A stretch of 64,000 nt of DNA from Candidatus Pseudobacter hemicellulosilyticus (GTDB lineage: Bacteria; Bacteroidota; Bacteroidia; Chitinophagales; Chitinophagaceae), in the NCBI GenBank assembly GCA_029202545.1, contig CP119311.1, positions 186,001 through 250,000 of the forward strand. Reading direction: 5' to 3'. This document shows, piece after piece, positions 45,994-54,381 of the stretch. Made by a program: the position numbers and the translations under genes. A model generated the notes under the pieces. The model was not told the DNA's origin. It made no database searches and saw only the letters and a program-made list of their open reading frames with translations. Every line of letters starts with the position of its first letter. Position 1 is the first letter of the stretch.

Positions 45994-47016
45994 CTAAACG
46001 GCCACAGGCTGTTCGCGGTAGCCAAACTCACGGGCCAGCTGCAGGCAGTCGGCCGCGGGCAGGATGCCATCTGAACAGGTAGCCTTAAAGAGGCTGCTGG
46101 CAGCAGCGCTGACGCCCAGCAGCAGGCAATCCTGCAGGGGAGTTTCATCATGCAGTCCCATCAGCACACCGGCGGCAAAAGCATCACCGGCGCCTACGGC
46201 GCCTGCTATACGATCGGCCGGCACCCGCAGGCCAGGTTGAAATAATTGTTCTCCGCTGGCGCTCACCGCCACTACTCCTTCGGGGAAATGCAGGATCACC
46301 CATTGGCGAACCCCCATTTCAATGATCCGCGAAGCAGCCTGGAAACAGCCGCTCACGTTGATGGCCCCGGCGGTAGTGGTAGCAATGCCCGTCAGCATAC
46401 CCGCTTCAAATTCATTCACAAACAGGTAGTCAATATACGGCAGCGCCGGCGGCACAATGCTGGCAAACCGGTCGCTGTTCTCGCTCACAATATCAGCCGA
46501 GGTAAGGAAACCTGCTTCAGAAGCGGCTTTCAGCACATGGGCTGCACCGGTTACGCCATTGTGGTCCGCCAGGTCCAGCTGGTCCAGCAGCAAGAGGTAA
46601 CCAAGATGAAATATACGGGCGCGGGAAGTTGTGAAATTGAAGTGGGCCTTGTCCAGCAGGGCGTTGGCGCCCCGCTGGTGAAAGAAAGTTCTTTTGCCCG
46701 TGCTGTGGACTGACATCACATCGGTATAGGAAGTGGCCGCAGCATCGGTCTGGCGCAGCTGTTGGGTATCAATGCGCAGGCTGCTGCATTCTTCAATGAT
46801 CTGGCAACCACGCTCATCATCGCCCAGCAATCCCACTGCTTCCAGGGGAAAGCGGACGCCCAGCTTACAGAGACCCTTCAGTAAATTATAGGCAGATCCG
46901 CCGTTGCTGCTGTACTCGGCCAGTATGTTCACCAGCTTTTCCTGCTCGGGGTAAGTGTCAATGATTTTTACATGGTCGATGATAAAGTTACCACCCACCA
47001 GGATCCCTTGTCTCAT
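45994..47016 (-). CDS. PfkB-family carbohydrate kinase
   Basis: A 340-residue cytoplasmic sugar kinase of the ribokinase/PfkB fold. The N-terminal GILVGGNFIIDHVKII and NGGSAYNLLKGLCKLG motifs form the sugar site. AVGLLGDDERGCQIIEE is the family signature 1 region. The catalytic GAGDAFAAGVLMGL lies near residue 275, with the Asp as base. The gene follows the class I aldolase by 23 bp and precedes the FAD/Fe-S oxidase, so it probably phosphorylates the ketose or keto-acid that the aldolase cleaves. The specific substrate cannot be read. Confidence 0.92.
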   Translation of the reverse strand: MRQGILVGGNFIIDHVKIIDTYPEQEKLVNILAEYSSNGGSAYNLLKGLCKLGVRFPLEAVGLLGDDERGCQIIEECSSLRIDTQQLRQTDAAATSYTDVMSVHSTGKRTFFHQRGANALLDKAHFNFTTSRARIFHLGYLLLLDQLDLADHNGVTGAAHVLKAASEAGFLTSADIVSENSDRFASIVPPALPYIDYLFVNEFEAGMLTGIATTTAGAINVSGCFQAASRIIEMGVRQWVILHFPEGVVAVSASGEQLFQPGLRVPADRIAGAVGAGDAFAAGVLMGLHDETPLQDCLLLGVSAAASSLFKATCSDGILPAADCLQLAREFGYREQPVAV

Positions 47017-47039
47017 ATGGCAATCAGTTTACGCGACTA

Positions 47040-47891
47040 TTAAGCTACTACTTTTTTACCAGCCAGGAACTTTTCCAGGGCCTCTTCAGCACTGGCTTTT
47101 TCATGCACAATGGCCATCAGGGCCTGTGTCATGCCGGCGGGATTGGGATGCTGGATCACATTCCTGCCATACACAATGCCTTTCACGCCCTGCTGCATCA
47201 GTCCGAAAGTCCGGGCCAGGATCTCCTGGTCGGTAGCACGGCCACCGCCACGCACCAGCACGGGAATGATACCGGCTGTTTCCACCACTTTGAAGTAGTC
47301 GTTCACATCATCCGTAGGATCTGCCTTGATGATATCAGCGCCCAGCTCCACCGCCTGGCGTACCAGCGGAACTATCTTTTTGGGATCGCCATCCACCATA
47401 TAACCACCGGCCTGGGAATTGGGACGGAATACCAGCGGCTCAATCATCAATGGCATGCTGTACTGATCGCAGACCGGCTTAATGGCCAGGATATTCTGGA
47501 TACACTGGTCCGTTACTTCCGGCTCGCCGGGAATACGGAACAGGTTCACCACCACGCAGCTGGCATCCAGGCGGATGGCCTGCTCAACAGGGTTGGCGAT
47601 CATGCGGCTGAATAACGTACGCGGCAGCTCATTGCCATATACATTGGCCACATCCGTACGCAGCACCAGGGAAGGCTTTTCCTTTCCCGCAATGGATTGC
47701 AGGTAATGCGCCTGACCGGTAGTGAGCTGGATGGCGTCCGGAGCCGCATCCACCAGTACTTCCACCGCTTTCTGAATATTTTCTATCCCATTGAGGAACG
47801 GGTGTTCATTGAAGAACCCGTGATCTATGGCAACATCAAAACAGTTGCCGGACCTGCTATTGAACAGTCTGTTTAATTTGTATGCTTTCAT
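47040..47891 (-). CDS. Class I (DhnA/LacD-type) aldolase
   Basis: A 283-residue Schiff-base aldolase. Conserved features are FDVAIDHGFFNE near the N-terminus, LRTDVANVYG, MIEPLVF, the Schiff-base Lys in ADIIKADPTDD (K189), and the phosphate-binding VRGGGR followed by GVKGIVYGRNVIQHPNP. The family cleaves sugar phosphates such as fructose-1,6-bisphosphate, tagatose-1,6-bisphosphate or sulfofructose-1-phosphate to a triose phosphate and an aldehyde. It is the first gene of the operon with the PfkB kinase. A perfect palindrome and a TATCTTTG promoter box lie immediately upstream, leaving almost no leader. Confidence 0.9.
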   Translation of the reverse strand: MKAYKLNRLFNSRSGNCFDVAIDHGFFNEHPFLNGIENIQKAVEVLVDAAPDAIQLTTGQAHYLQSIAGKEKPSLVLRTDVANVYGNELPRTLFSRMIANPVEQAIRLDASCVVVNLFRIPGEPEVTDQCIQNILAIKPVCDQYSMPLMIEPLVFRPNSQAGGYMVDGDPKKIVPLVRQAVELGADIIKADPTDDVNDYFKVVETAGIIPVLVRGGGRATDQEILARTFGLMQQGVKGIVYGRNVIQHPNPAGMTQALMAIVHEKASAEEALEKFLAGKKVVA

Positions 47892-47895
47892 GAGC

Positions 47896-47903
47896 CAAAG
47901 ATA
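47896..47903 (-). promoter_or_regulatory. Candidate -7 promoter element of the aldolase operon
   Basis: TATCTTTG on the minus strand matches TAnnTTTG and lies only 4 bp before the ATG. A CTTG inside the palindrome lies 20 bp upstream and could serve as the -33 element. If real, the transcript would be leaderless or nearly so. Confidence 0.4.
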
Positions 47904-47910
47904 GTTTTTT

Positions 47911-47930
47911 CAACTTGTATATACAAGTTG
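47911..47930. promoter_or_regulatory. 20-bp perfect palindrome, GntR-type operator candidate
   Basis: CAACTTGTATATACAAGTTG is a perfect inverted repeat, 20 bp upstream of the aldolase ATG. It has the TTGTATATACAA core typical of GntR-family operators and overlaps the spacer and -33 position of the candidate promoter. It is not followed by T runs in either direction, which argues against a terminator. No GntR gene is in the window. Confidence 0.7.
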
Positions 47931-47933
47931 TGG

Positions 47934-50147
47934 TTAGTATTTTTTATTGGAATAATTTATGGAAGAAGGGGGAGCATCTTCCGGCCTGCTGCCCCAGCGG
48001 GTATTGGGCTCAGCCCCCATCACCAGGGTCAGTACGCCACCGGCCATCAGCTCTTCATGCGTGAACCAGGTCTTTTCCAGCGGCCTGCCGTTGAAGCTGG
48101 CTTTTTGGATGAATTTGTTCTCCGCCGAATTATTGGTAGCCGTTACCCGGAATTGTTTGCCGTTGGGCAGCTGCATCCGCATATCATTGAATACAGGGCT
48201 GCCGATGGTATACACCGGTATACCGGGCGTGACCGGAAAAAAGCCCATCATGGAGAATACGACGAAGGCGCACATGCCGCCGCCGTCCTCGTCTCCGGGA
48301 AGGCCGAAAAGATTATCCGGGAACCAGGTGTCCAGCAGCATGCGGATACGCTTCTGTGTTTTCCAGGGGGCGCCCATATAATTGTACAGGTAAGGAATAT
48401 GGAAAGTGGGCTCGTTGCCCATTACAAACTGCCCGGTGAGGCCGGAAGCATCCGGCTGTATCCGCCAGAATTTATACCTCGGCAGGCCCAGATCCTCCCG
48501 GAAAAGCTGATCCAATGTGGACTCCGCTCCTTTCACCCCACCCATCAGTTTGAATAATCCTTCAAGATCATGTTTGGCAGCCCAGTTGAAATTATAGGCA
48601 TTGATCTCGGTAAAATATTCGCGGCCGGACAAACTGGGATCATAGGGTTCTATCCAGTTGCCGTCTTTGTCTTTGGGCCATACGATCCCCTTATCTGCCC
48701 GGAAAACTTTTTCATAGTTCTTTGCTCTTTTGAGGAACAGGTTTCGGTCAGCAGCCTTGTCCACTTCGGGCGCCAGCTGTGCAATGCACCAGTCGCTATA
48801 ACTGTTATCAATGGTCACGGATACGGCCTGTCGCTTTTCCCAGCTGGTGTCTACACGGGGTTCTGTCTCTGGCTCTCCGGGGAGCAGGCCGGGCATATAG
48901 CCATGTTCCTGGTAAAAAGAATCCAGCGATGTCAGCGGCCCATTGTTCCAGGGCAGGATAGTGGATTCCAGGGCGCCTTTCTTCATTCCCTGGTAAGCTT
49001 TCTGCACATCAAAATCCCGGATCCCTTTGAACCAGGCATCGGTCATCCAGATGGCGGCATTGTTGCCGGTCATAGCGGGCCAGTCGCCAAAGACGGTGGA
49101 GAAAGAAGGCATCCATCCTGTCTGATCATACATGGTGAGGTAAGACCGGATCTTGGCCGCCTCCTGCTTTGGATGCAGGATCATGTGCAGGGGCTCCAGG
49201 GCAATATAGGTATCCCATAGCCAGTTGTCCACGTAAAAGGGTTCATTGGAGGTATGGACCTGGTGATCATAACCACTGTAATATTTACCGTATTCATTGA
49301 TATTGACCATGCGCTCATAACAGCGATACAGTGAAGTGTAGAACACGCGCTTCTGCGCAATGGTACCGCCATTGATATGTATCAGCGATAGGGCCTTATC
49401 CCAGGCTGCATAGGCTTTGTTCTTCAATGCCGAAAAATTCCAGTCTTTGATCTCCTGCTGGAGATTGTATTTAGCCTGCTCAACGCTGATATAGGATACG
49501 CCATAACGCATGCTGATAACATCAGCTTTATTACCGGCATGGATCAGCAGCACTTTATTATTGCCCACCTGTTTTGTTTCCACAGCGCCCAGGTCGGTAT
49601 CTGTTTCGGCATAGAAATACGCTTTCATGCCAAAGAAATTCTCCATGCCTGAGATCACCCGTTTACCACTCACCTGTAATTCACCATTGCCATTCAGGAT
49701 GCCGAAACGCAGGTAATGATCCTGCTGGTCTTTAAAGTACACCCGGAAAAAACCGCTGCGCTCCGACAGGGTGAACTCCACCTGCTGTGTGGCGTCTTCT
49801 GAGCTTACCTGGTAATAATAGGGCGTCAGCGTCTCTTTACCAATGGTGAGTTTCCTGCTCCAGCTGGACTCCTGCAAAGGGCCATTTACCGGCAGAAAAC
49901 CAAAGACCCAGTTGAGGCGGTGCGAGGGCACATTGAGGGGGAAATGACTGATCTGGTCGTCGATCTGGTCGCGCTTCATAGGGTACACCCGCAGCATACT
50001 GTTGGGCAGCTGAACAGTTGGGCGGGCGGGCTCCAGGATCACCCCTACTCCACCAATGGTGGGATCAACATACTGTAAAGGTGATGCGGGCTGCTGCGCC
50101 AGCAATTGTCCACTGATCAATAATGCTGCTAACACTAATTTCTTCAT
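47934..50147 (-). CDS. GH92-like family protein, alpha-mannosidase type
   Basis: A 737-residue secreted enzyme with a signal peptide (MKKLVLAALLISGQLLA). It has a GH92-like layout: N-terminal beta-sandwich beginning YVDPTIGG, then an (alpha/alpha)6 barrel with YCRERM-like YRCYERMVNINEYG, NWLWDTYIALEP, and a probable catalytic Glu in REYFTEINAYNFNW (near 513). The metal/base loop GLPGDEDGGGMCAFVVF (near 617) corresponds to the usual GNDDCGQMSAW and is changed at several positions. GH92 enzymes remove alpha-mannose by inversion using calcium. It is last in the PUL after the acetylesterase (15 bp gap). Confidence 0.85.
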   Translation of the reverse strand: MKKLVLAALLISGQLLAQQPASPLQYVDPTIGGVGVILEPARPTVQLPNSMLRVYPMKRDQIDDQISHFPLNVPSHRLNWVFGFLPVNGPLQESSWSRKLTIGKETLTPYYYQVSSEDATQQVEFTLSERSGFFRVYFKDQQDHYLRFGILNGNGELQVSGKRVISGMENFFGMKAYFYAETDTDLGAVETKQVGNNKVLLIHAGNKADVISMRYGVSYISVEQAKYNLQQEIKDWNFSALKNKAYAAWDKALSLIHINGGTIAQKRVFYTSLYRCYERMVNINEYGKYYSGYDHQVHTSNEPFYVDNWLWDTYIALEPLHMILHPKQEAAKIRSYLTMYDQTGWMPSFSTVFGDWPAMTGNNAAIWMTDAWFKGIRDFDVQKAYQGMKKGALESTILPWNNGPLTSLDSFYQEHGYMPGLLPGEPETEPRVDTSWEKRQAVSVTIDNSYSDWCIAQLAPEVDKAADRNLFLKRAKNYEKVFRADKGIVWPKDKDGNWIEPYDPSLSGREYFTEINAYNFNWAAKHDLEGLFKLMGGVKGAESTLDQLFREDLGLPRYKFWRIQPDASGLTGQFVMGNEPTFHIPYLYNYMGAPWKTQKRIRMLLDTWFPDNLFGLPGDEDGGGMCAFVVFSMMGFFPVTPGIPVYTIGSPVFNDMRMQLPNGKQFRVTATNNSAENKFIQKASFNGRPLEKTWFTHEELMAGGVLTLVMGAEPNTRWGSRPEDAPPSSINYSNKKY

Positions 50148-50162
50148 GGGCTTGTATTTGTT

Positions 50163-52091
50163 TTACCAATCGTCTGTACGGAAAGGGGAAGCAGGCATGG
50201 CTGCTCCATCTGTTAGTCCTGCTGCCGGATTATTGCCCCAGGCATAGCGGACAGCTACGGGGTTTTTCACTTTACTGCAACGCACTAAAATGCAATTGCC
50301 TTCAATGGCCACTTCATCGGCCCAATGCCATTGTTTATCGGCCCCGGCCACAGCAAAATGCTGCTGCCCGCTGCTATTGCTGAACTGCAGGCCATTGCTA
50401 CTGTTAAAATATAAGCGGATCACCGCGTCCTGTATTTTCATAGAATCATAGACAGGACCGCGCCAGCTGACAGCTTCGCCGTAAGCCACCTGGCGGGCGG
50501 CCAGGGACAGCCTTCTGCCTACTTCCTGTTTGTTTTTGGGATGAATATCATTGGCATCACCAATATCAATAGCTACTGCCATACCTGTATTGGGATATTG
50601 CAGGGTCATTGTTTGTGCTTCACGCAGCTCCGCCCATTCACTGCGGGCAGGGGGTTGCTCATCTTTAGCCATGAAATTGGCCAGCTGCACAAAAAGAAAA
50701 GGCAAGGGTCCCTGCTGGAAGCCGATGCGCCAGTCGTTGATCATTAATGGGAACAAGATCTGGTATTCTTTGGCGCGGGAAGCATTGGATTCTCCCTGGT
50801 ACCAGATAAACCCTTTGAGGCCATAAGGCATAATGGGGGCAATCATCTTATTGTACAATACGGTGGGCGTGGTATACCAGTTCTGCCATTGCGCTACAGC
50901 AGGTTCCAGGTTCCGGTTGAAACGCCATTCCCCATCCAGCACAATTGTTTTGCTGCCGGCATCACTGGTAATGCGGGCCGGCACCCCGTCAACGCCTACC
51001 TTATGGATACCCCAGTTGCTGTAATTGCGGATAGCGAGCAGGTGCCCGCCTTTGGCAATGGTTTTTACCGGCAATACATATTCAACCGCTCCGTTCACTG
51101 CTTTAGTCTTTTCCACTACCGGTTTGCCATCCCAGTAAATATCCACCTGCTCGGCGGTGAGATAAGGCAGCACCAGTTTAATGGTTTTACCGCTGAGCGA
51201 TTGATCAACACTGATCTTTTTGCGCAGCCAGATAAAACCCCAATAACCTGGCGCTTCCAGGTTAGTACCGGCATTGAGCGGGTAGCTGGCTTTTCCCCAG
51301 TCCGCATCATTATAGCTAAGCTTGTGTGCGTTTTGTTGAAGGCCCTCTTTTGCATTGGTCATGATGGCCTGGCGTTGGGCATCCAGCTGGTTGCTGTTGT
51401 CTACAAACCTGTCCCAGTTGCCAGCATCCGGCAGTTTGCGCAGGGTATCCCGGAAGGCGGGCATGGTCCGCAGCAGCGCCCCACTAGTCCAGGCCTCGGC
51501 AGGCGTGGCGCCCCAGCTGGCATGAATGATACCTACTGGTACTTTCAGCTCCTGTCGCAGGTTACGGGCAAAAGCATACCCCACGGCGCTGAAATCTTTG
51601 ATGACTGCCGGCGAACAGGGCTGCCATTGTACCGGACCAAGGTCATTCACCAGTTCCGTGCTGCTTTGCTGTGGCACGGTCAGCAAACGAATACTGTTAT
51701 CATTGGCATTGCTGATCTCCGCTTCCGGATTGGCAGCTAAATTTACGGGCCACCACATGTTCGACTGCCCCGAAGCCAGCCAGACCTCACCCACCAGCAC
51801 ATCCGAAAAAGAGATCCTGTCGGAGCCGGTGCTGATCTCCAAAGTATACGGGCCACCTGCATTTAATAAGGGTAGCCTCGCCATCCATTTGCCGGTGGCA
51901 TCAGCCTCTGCGGGAATAGTTTGCTCCGCAATGCGGATACTGAGTTTCGTGTTGGGAGCAGCCCAGCCCCATACAGGCGCGTTGATGCCCTGCTGCAATA
52001 CCATATGGTTGCCGAATATGGCGGCTACTTTGAGTTGGGCTGATGCTGATGTTCCAATAAAGAATACAATTGCATAGAAAAGCTGACGCAT
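50163..52091 (-). CDS. Sialate O-acetylesterase-like SGNH carbohydrate esterase
   Basis: A 642-residue secreted esterase that should remove acetyl groups from sugars. After a signal peptide and the usual MVLQQGINAPVWGWA opening, the catalytic Ser is in VWLASGQSNMWWP (near 107). The Gly/Asn oxyanion and block motifs are IIHASWGATPAEAW and FIWYQGESNA (near 430), and the Asp-x-x-His is in IGDANDIHPKNKQE (near 515). A beta-jelly-roll insert (about 270-360) is present, as in related enzymes. It lies between the GH2 and GH92 genes with 3-15 bp gaps, so it acts on the same glycan, suggesting an O-acetylated substrate. Confidence 0.92.
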   Translation of the reverse strand: MRQLFYAIVFFIGTSASAQLKVAAIFGNHMVLQQGINAPVWGWAAPNTKLSIRIAEQTIPAEADATGKWMARLPLLNAGGPYTLEISTGSDRISFSDVLVGEVWLASGQSNMWWPVNLAANPEAEISNANDNSIRLLTVPQQSSTELVNDLGPVQWQPCSPAVIKDFSAVGYAFARNLRQELKVPVGIIHASWGATPAEAWTSGALLRTMPAFRDTLRKLPDAGNWDRFVDNSNQLDAQRQAIMTNAKEGLQQNAHKLSYNDADWGKASYPLNAGTNLEAPGYWGFIWLRKKISVDQSLSGKTIKLVLPYLTAEQVDIYWDGKPVVEKTKAVNGAVEYVLPVKTIAKGGHLLAIRNYSNWGIHKVGVDGVPARITSDAGSKTIVLDGEWRFNRNLEPAVAQWQNWYTTPTVLYNKMIAPIMPYGLKGFIWYQGESNASRAKEYQILFPLMINDWRIGFQQGPLPFLFVQLANFMAKDEQPPARSEWAELREAQTMTLQYPNTGMAVAIDIGDANDIHPKNKQEVGRRLSLAARQVAYGEAVSWRGPVYDSMKIQDAVIRLYFNSSNGLQFSNSSGQQHFAVAGADKQWHWADEVAIEGNCILVRCSKVKNPVAVRYAWGNNPAAGLTDGAAMPASPFRTDDW

Positions 52092-52094
52092 GAT

Positions 52095-54377
52095 TTAGCG
52101 TTTAGTGTTTTTAATATGCAGGAAAGTATATTCCGAATTGTATTCCGGCTTTCCTTTCACTGCCACTTTTACGGTAAAGAATTGCGTTTTCAGTTCGGGT
52201 ATGGTGACGCGGGCGGTAGGACCCACCCCATTTTCAAAAGGCCGGGTACCCGGGCAATCCCATTCAAGGATGGTTTGCTCCTTACCGTCAAAGTTAATGG
52301 TCACCATGATATCAGCAGCAGGCAGGGCCTGGTAAGTATCGTTTAAAAGAAATACATCCGCAGTGAATGCCTCGCCGGTAGCCCAGGAAAATTTGGGCGC
52401 ACGGGCGCTGGCCAGTACAGGCCGACAGGCTTTGGCCACGCTGTAGTAAGCGGGTTTTACTTCATTGGGCCAGCTGATCAGGCTGTTATTGGCAGCTGCC
52501 GGCCAGGGCTCCTGGAAGCACCAGTTGAGGGCCATACTGCAATAGGGCTTCTGCCGCCGCGCTTCCTCGTATATGAATTGCAGTCCCTCCGACTGGGTCA
52601 GCTGGCTATATTTCACCAGCTCTTCCAGCGATTGGATCTTACCAAAATAATGTTCCAGCACTTGCATATCCAGCCAGCGATGATCGCCCCAGGCACCCAG
52701 CCCATGGTGCAGTTCCCAGGCCGTATTGGCTTTGGGAGGGAACAGCTCATTAGCAGGGATAAAGCTTTTCAGCATATCCACACTGGCAGCACCCGGAACG
52801 CCATACTCTGTATAAGAAGTTTTAGTAGCGCGGCTCATCCACTGGTACAGCTCTTCCTTTTTTTCCAGGTCGGCAAACACGTAATACCCATGGCCCATGC
52901 CATATTGCGGCGAGGTAAAAATAAAAGGCGTATGCTGGTCCAGCTGGTAACAGAGACTATTGAGCAGGCGTAAGGCCAGCGACTGGTCCGTCATCCGGCT
53001 CCAGCTGTTGAACAATTCATTCCCGCCGCTCCAGACAGCCAGGCAGGGATGGGTTTTGACGCGACTGATAATACTCCTCGCCTCCCGCTCCAGCACATCC
53101 AGGTAACTTTGCTTATCGGTATAGTTGTTACAGGCCAGCGGGAATTCCTGCCATACCAGCAGCCCGTACTGATCACAGTAATCAAAAAATGATTCTTTAT
53201 TGGTGATGCCACCGCCCCATACGCGGAGGATATTCATATTGGCGTCCTTGGCCAGCCTTACCTGCTTTTCATAAAGTGCAGGCGTGATCAATCCTACAAA
53301 GATCTCCGGGTGTACCCAGTTGGTACCCTTGGCAAAAATGCGCTGGCCATTCACTTCAAAGCTGGCGGGCGATACATTGCGGGTCACGGGGAAATCAGCG
53401 GGCTCATCCCAGGCGCCTTCATTCATGATCAGTTTAATGGTGCGGAAGCCGATCTGCTGCCGGCGTTTGTCCAGCAGTTTTTTATCCGGCCCCAGTAATT
53501 CCAGTTCACTGGTATAGAGTACGGGATCGCCATAACCGTTGGGCCACCAGAGCCGGGGCTTGTCCAGCTGTGCTTTGACAATGGCCTGGTCTGCGCTCAG
53601 CGGACCAGTTTGCTGTACCAGCAATTTGCCCTTATCATCTTTGATCAGCCAGCGATAGGTTGTACCTGCCAGGGACCTTCCTTCCAGGTCCAGCTGCAGG
53701 CTGGCCGCATTGCGCTCTTCGTTGAGCGTATAGGTAACAGGGGCCGCAGTGAGATGCGCTTTGTTGCGAACAGCGAGGAAAGTCTCATCCCAGATACCTC
53801 TTGTCACCAGCCGCGGATGCCAGTCCCAGCCATAGCTCACAGCCGGCTTGGCGCTCTCCCGGGCGTTCTGGCGATAGGTCTCCGTGCCCTTCACCCATAC
53901 TTTGGCTTCCTCAATTTTGGGAACAGGCCGCAGGATGATCAGTAATTCATTCTGCGCCTGCAGCCTGTCCGTCAGGTCCAGGTCCACATAGGTGAACATC
54001 CCTTCCTGTTCATGTATTTGCTGACCATTCAGCAATATGGTAAAATGGTAATCGATCCCTTTGGAATGAAAGAAAAGCCGCTGATCTGCCCCCAGGGCCG
54101 GTTTGGCAAAGCTGGTGCGATAGGTGAAATACCAGTCTTCCATCCAGTCAAACTGCAGCACATTGTCGCCATACCAGTACGGCTGTTTATAATGCTCTGC
54201 CTTCATCACATCCAGCTGAACAGCGCCGGGCACAGTAGCAGGCAGCCATTTGGCCGGTTTGTCGGTGGCCTGCTGGTGATAACCGATCTCCCAGTTCAGC
54301 AGGGATCTTTTTTCCTGGGACGAACCAATGGAAACGTTCATAAACAACAATAGGAGTACGTAAAACAAGGAGCGCAT
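52095..54377 (-). CDS. Glycoside hydrolase family 2, beta-mannosidase type
   Basis: A 760-residue secreted exo-glycosidase from the ATG at 54377 (MRSLFYVLLLLFMNVS), with a clear signal peptide; the open frame to 54509 overlaps the upstream gene and is rejected. The sugar-binding, immunoglobulin-like and TIM-barrel domains follow in order. Beta-mannosidase-type features include WLPATVPGAVQLDVMKAEH, NILRVWGGGITNKESFFDYC, WQEFPLACNNY, acid/base Glu in AVWSGGNELFNSW (near 456) and nucleophile Glu in TSYTEYGVPG (near 522). It should release non-reducing beta-mannose. It begins 4 bp after the upstream lipoprotein stop. Confidence 0.93.
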   Translation of the reverse strand: MRSLFYVLLLLFMNVSIGSSQEKRSLLNWEIGYHQQATDKPAKWLPATVPGAVQLDVMKAEHYKQPYWYGDNVLQFDWMEDWYFTYRTSFAKPALGADQRLFFHSKGIDYHFTILLNGQQIHEQEGMFTYVDLDLTDRLQAQNELLIILRPVPKIEEAKVWVKGTETYRQNARESAKPAVSYGWDWHPRLVTRGIWDETFLAVRNKAHLTAAPVTYTLNEERNAASLQLDLEGRSLAGTTYRWLIKDDKGKLLVQQTGPLSADQAIVKAQLDKPRLWWPNGYGDPVLYTSELELLGPDKKLLDKRRQQIGFRTIKLIMNEGAWDEPADFPVTRNVSPASFEVNGQRIFAKGTNWVHPEIFVGLITPALYEKQVRLAKDANMNILRVWGGGITNKESFFDYCDQYGLLVWQEFPLACNNYTDKQSYLDVLEREARSIISRVKTHPCLAVWSGGNELFNSWSRMTDQSLALRLLNSLCYQLDQHTPFIFTSPQYGMGHGYYVFADLEKKEELYQWMSRATKTSYTEYGVPGAASVDMLKSFIPANELFPPKANTAWELHHGLGAWGDHRWLDMQVLEHYFGKIQSLEELVKYSQLTQSEGLQFIYEEARRQKPYCSMALNWCFQEPWPAAANNSLISWPNEVKPAYYSVAKACRPVLASARAPKFSWATGEAFTADVFLLNDTYQALPAADIMVTINFDGKEQTILEWDCPGTRPFENGVGPTARVTIPELKTQFFTVKVAVKGKPEYNSEYTFLHIKNTKR

Positions 54378-54381
54378 AAGT

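Noticed and set aside
47911..47930. The 20-bp palindrome read as a terminator of the upstream PUL
   Set aside because: No T run follows it in the minus-strand direction (an A run does), and it lies directly at the aldolase promoter.
9450..54330. Recurrent short string GACGAACC at several distant positions
   Set aside because: It occurs inside unrelated coding sequences in different frames and is short enough to be coincidental.
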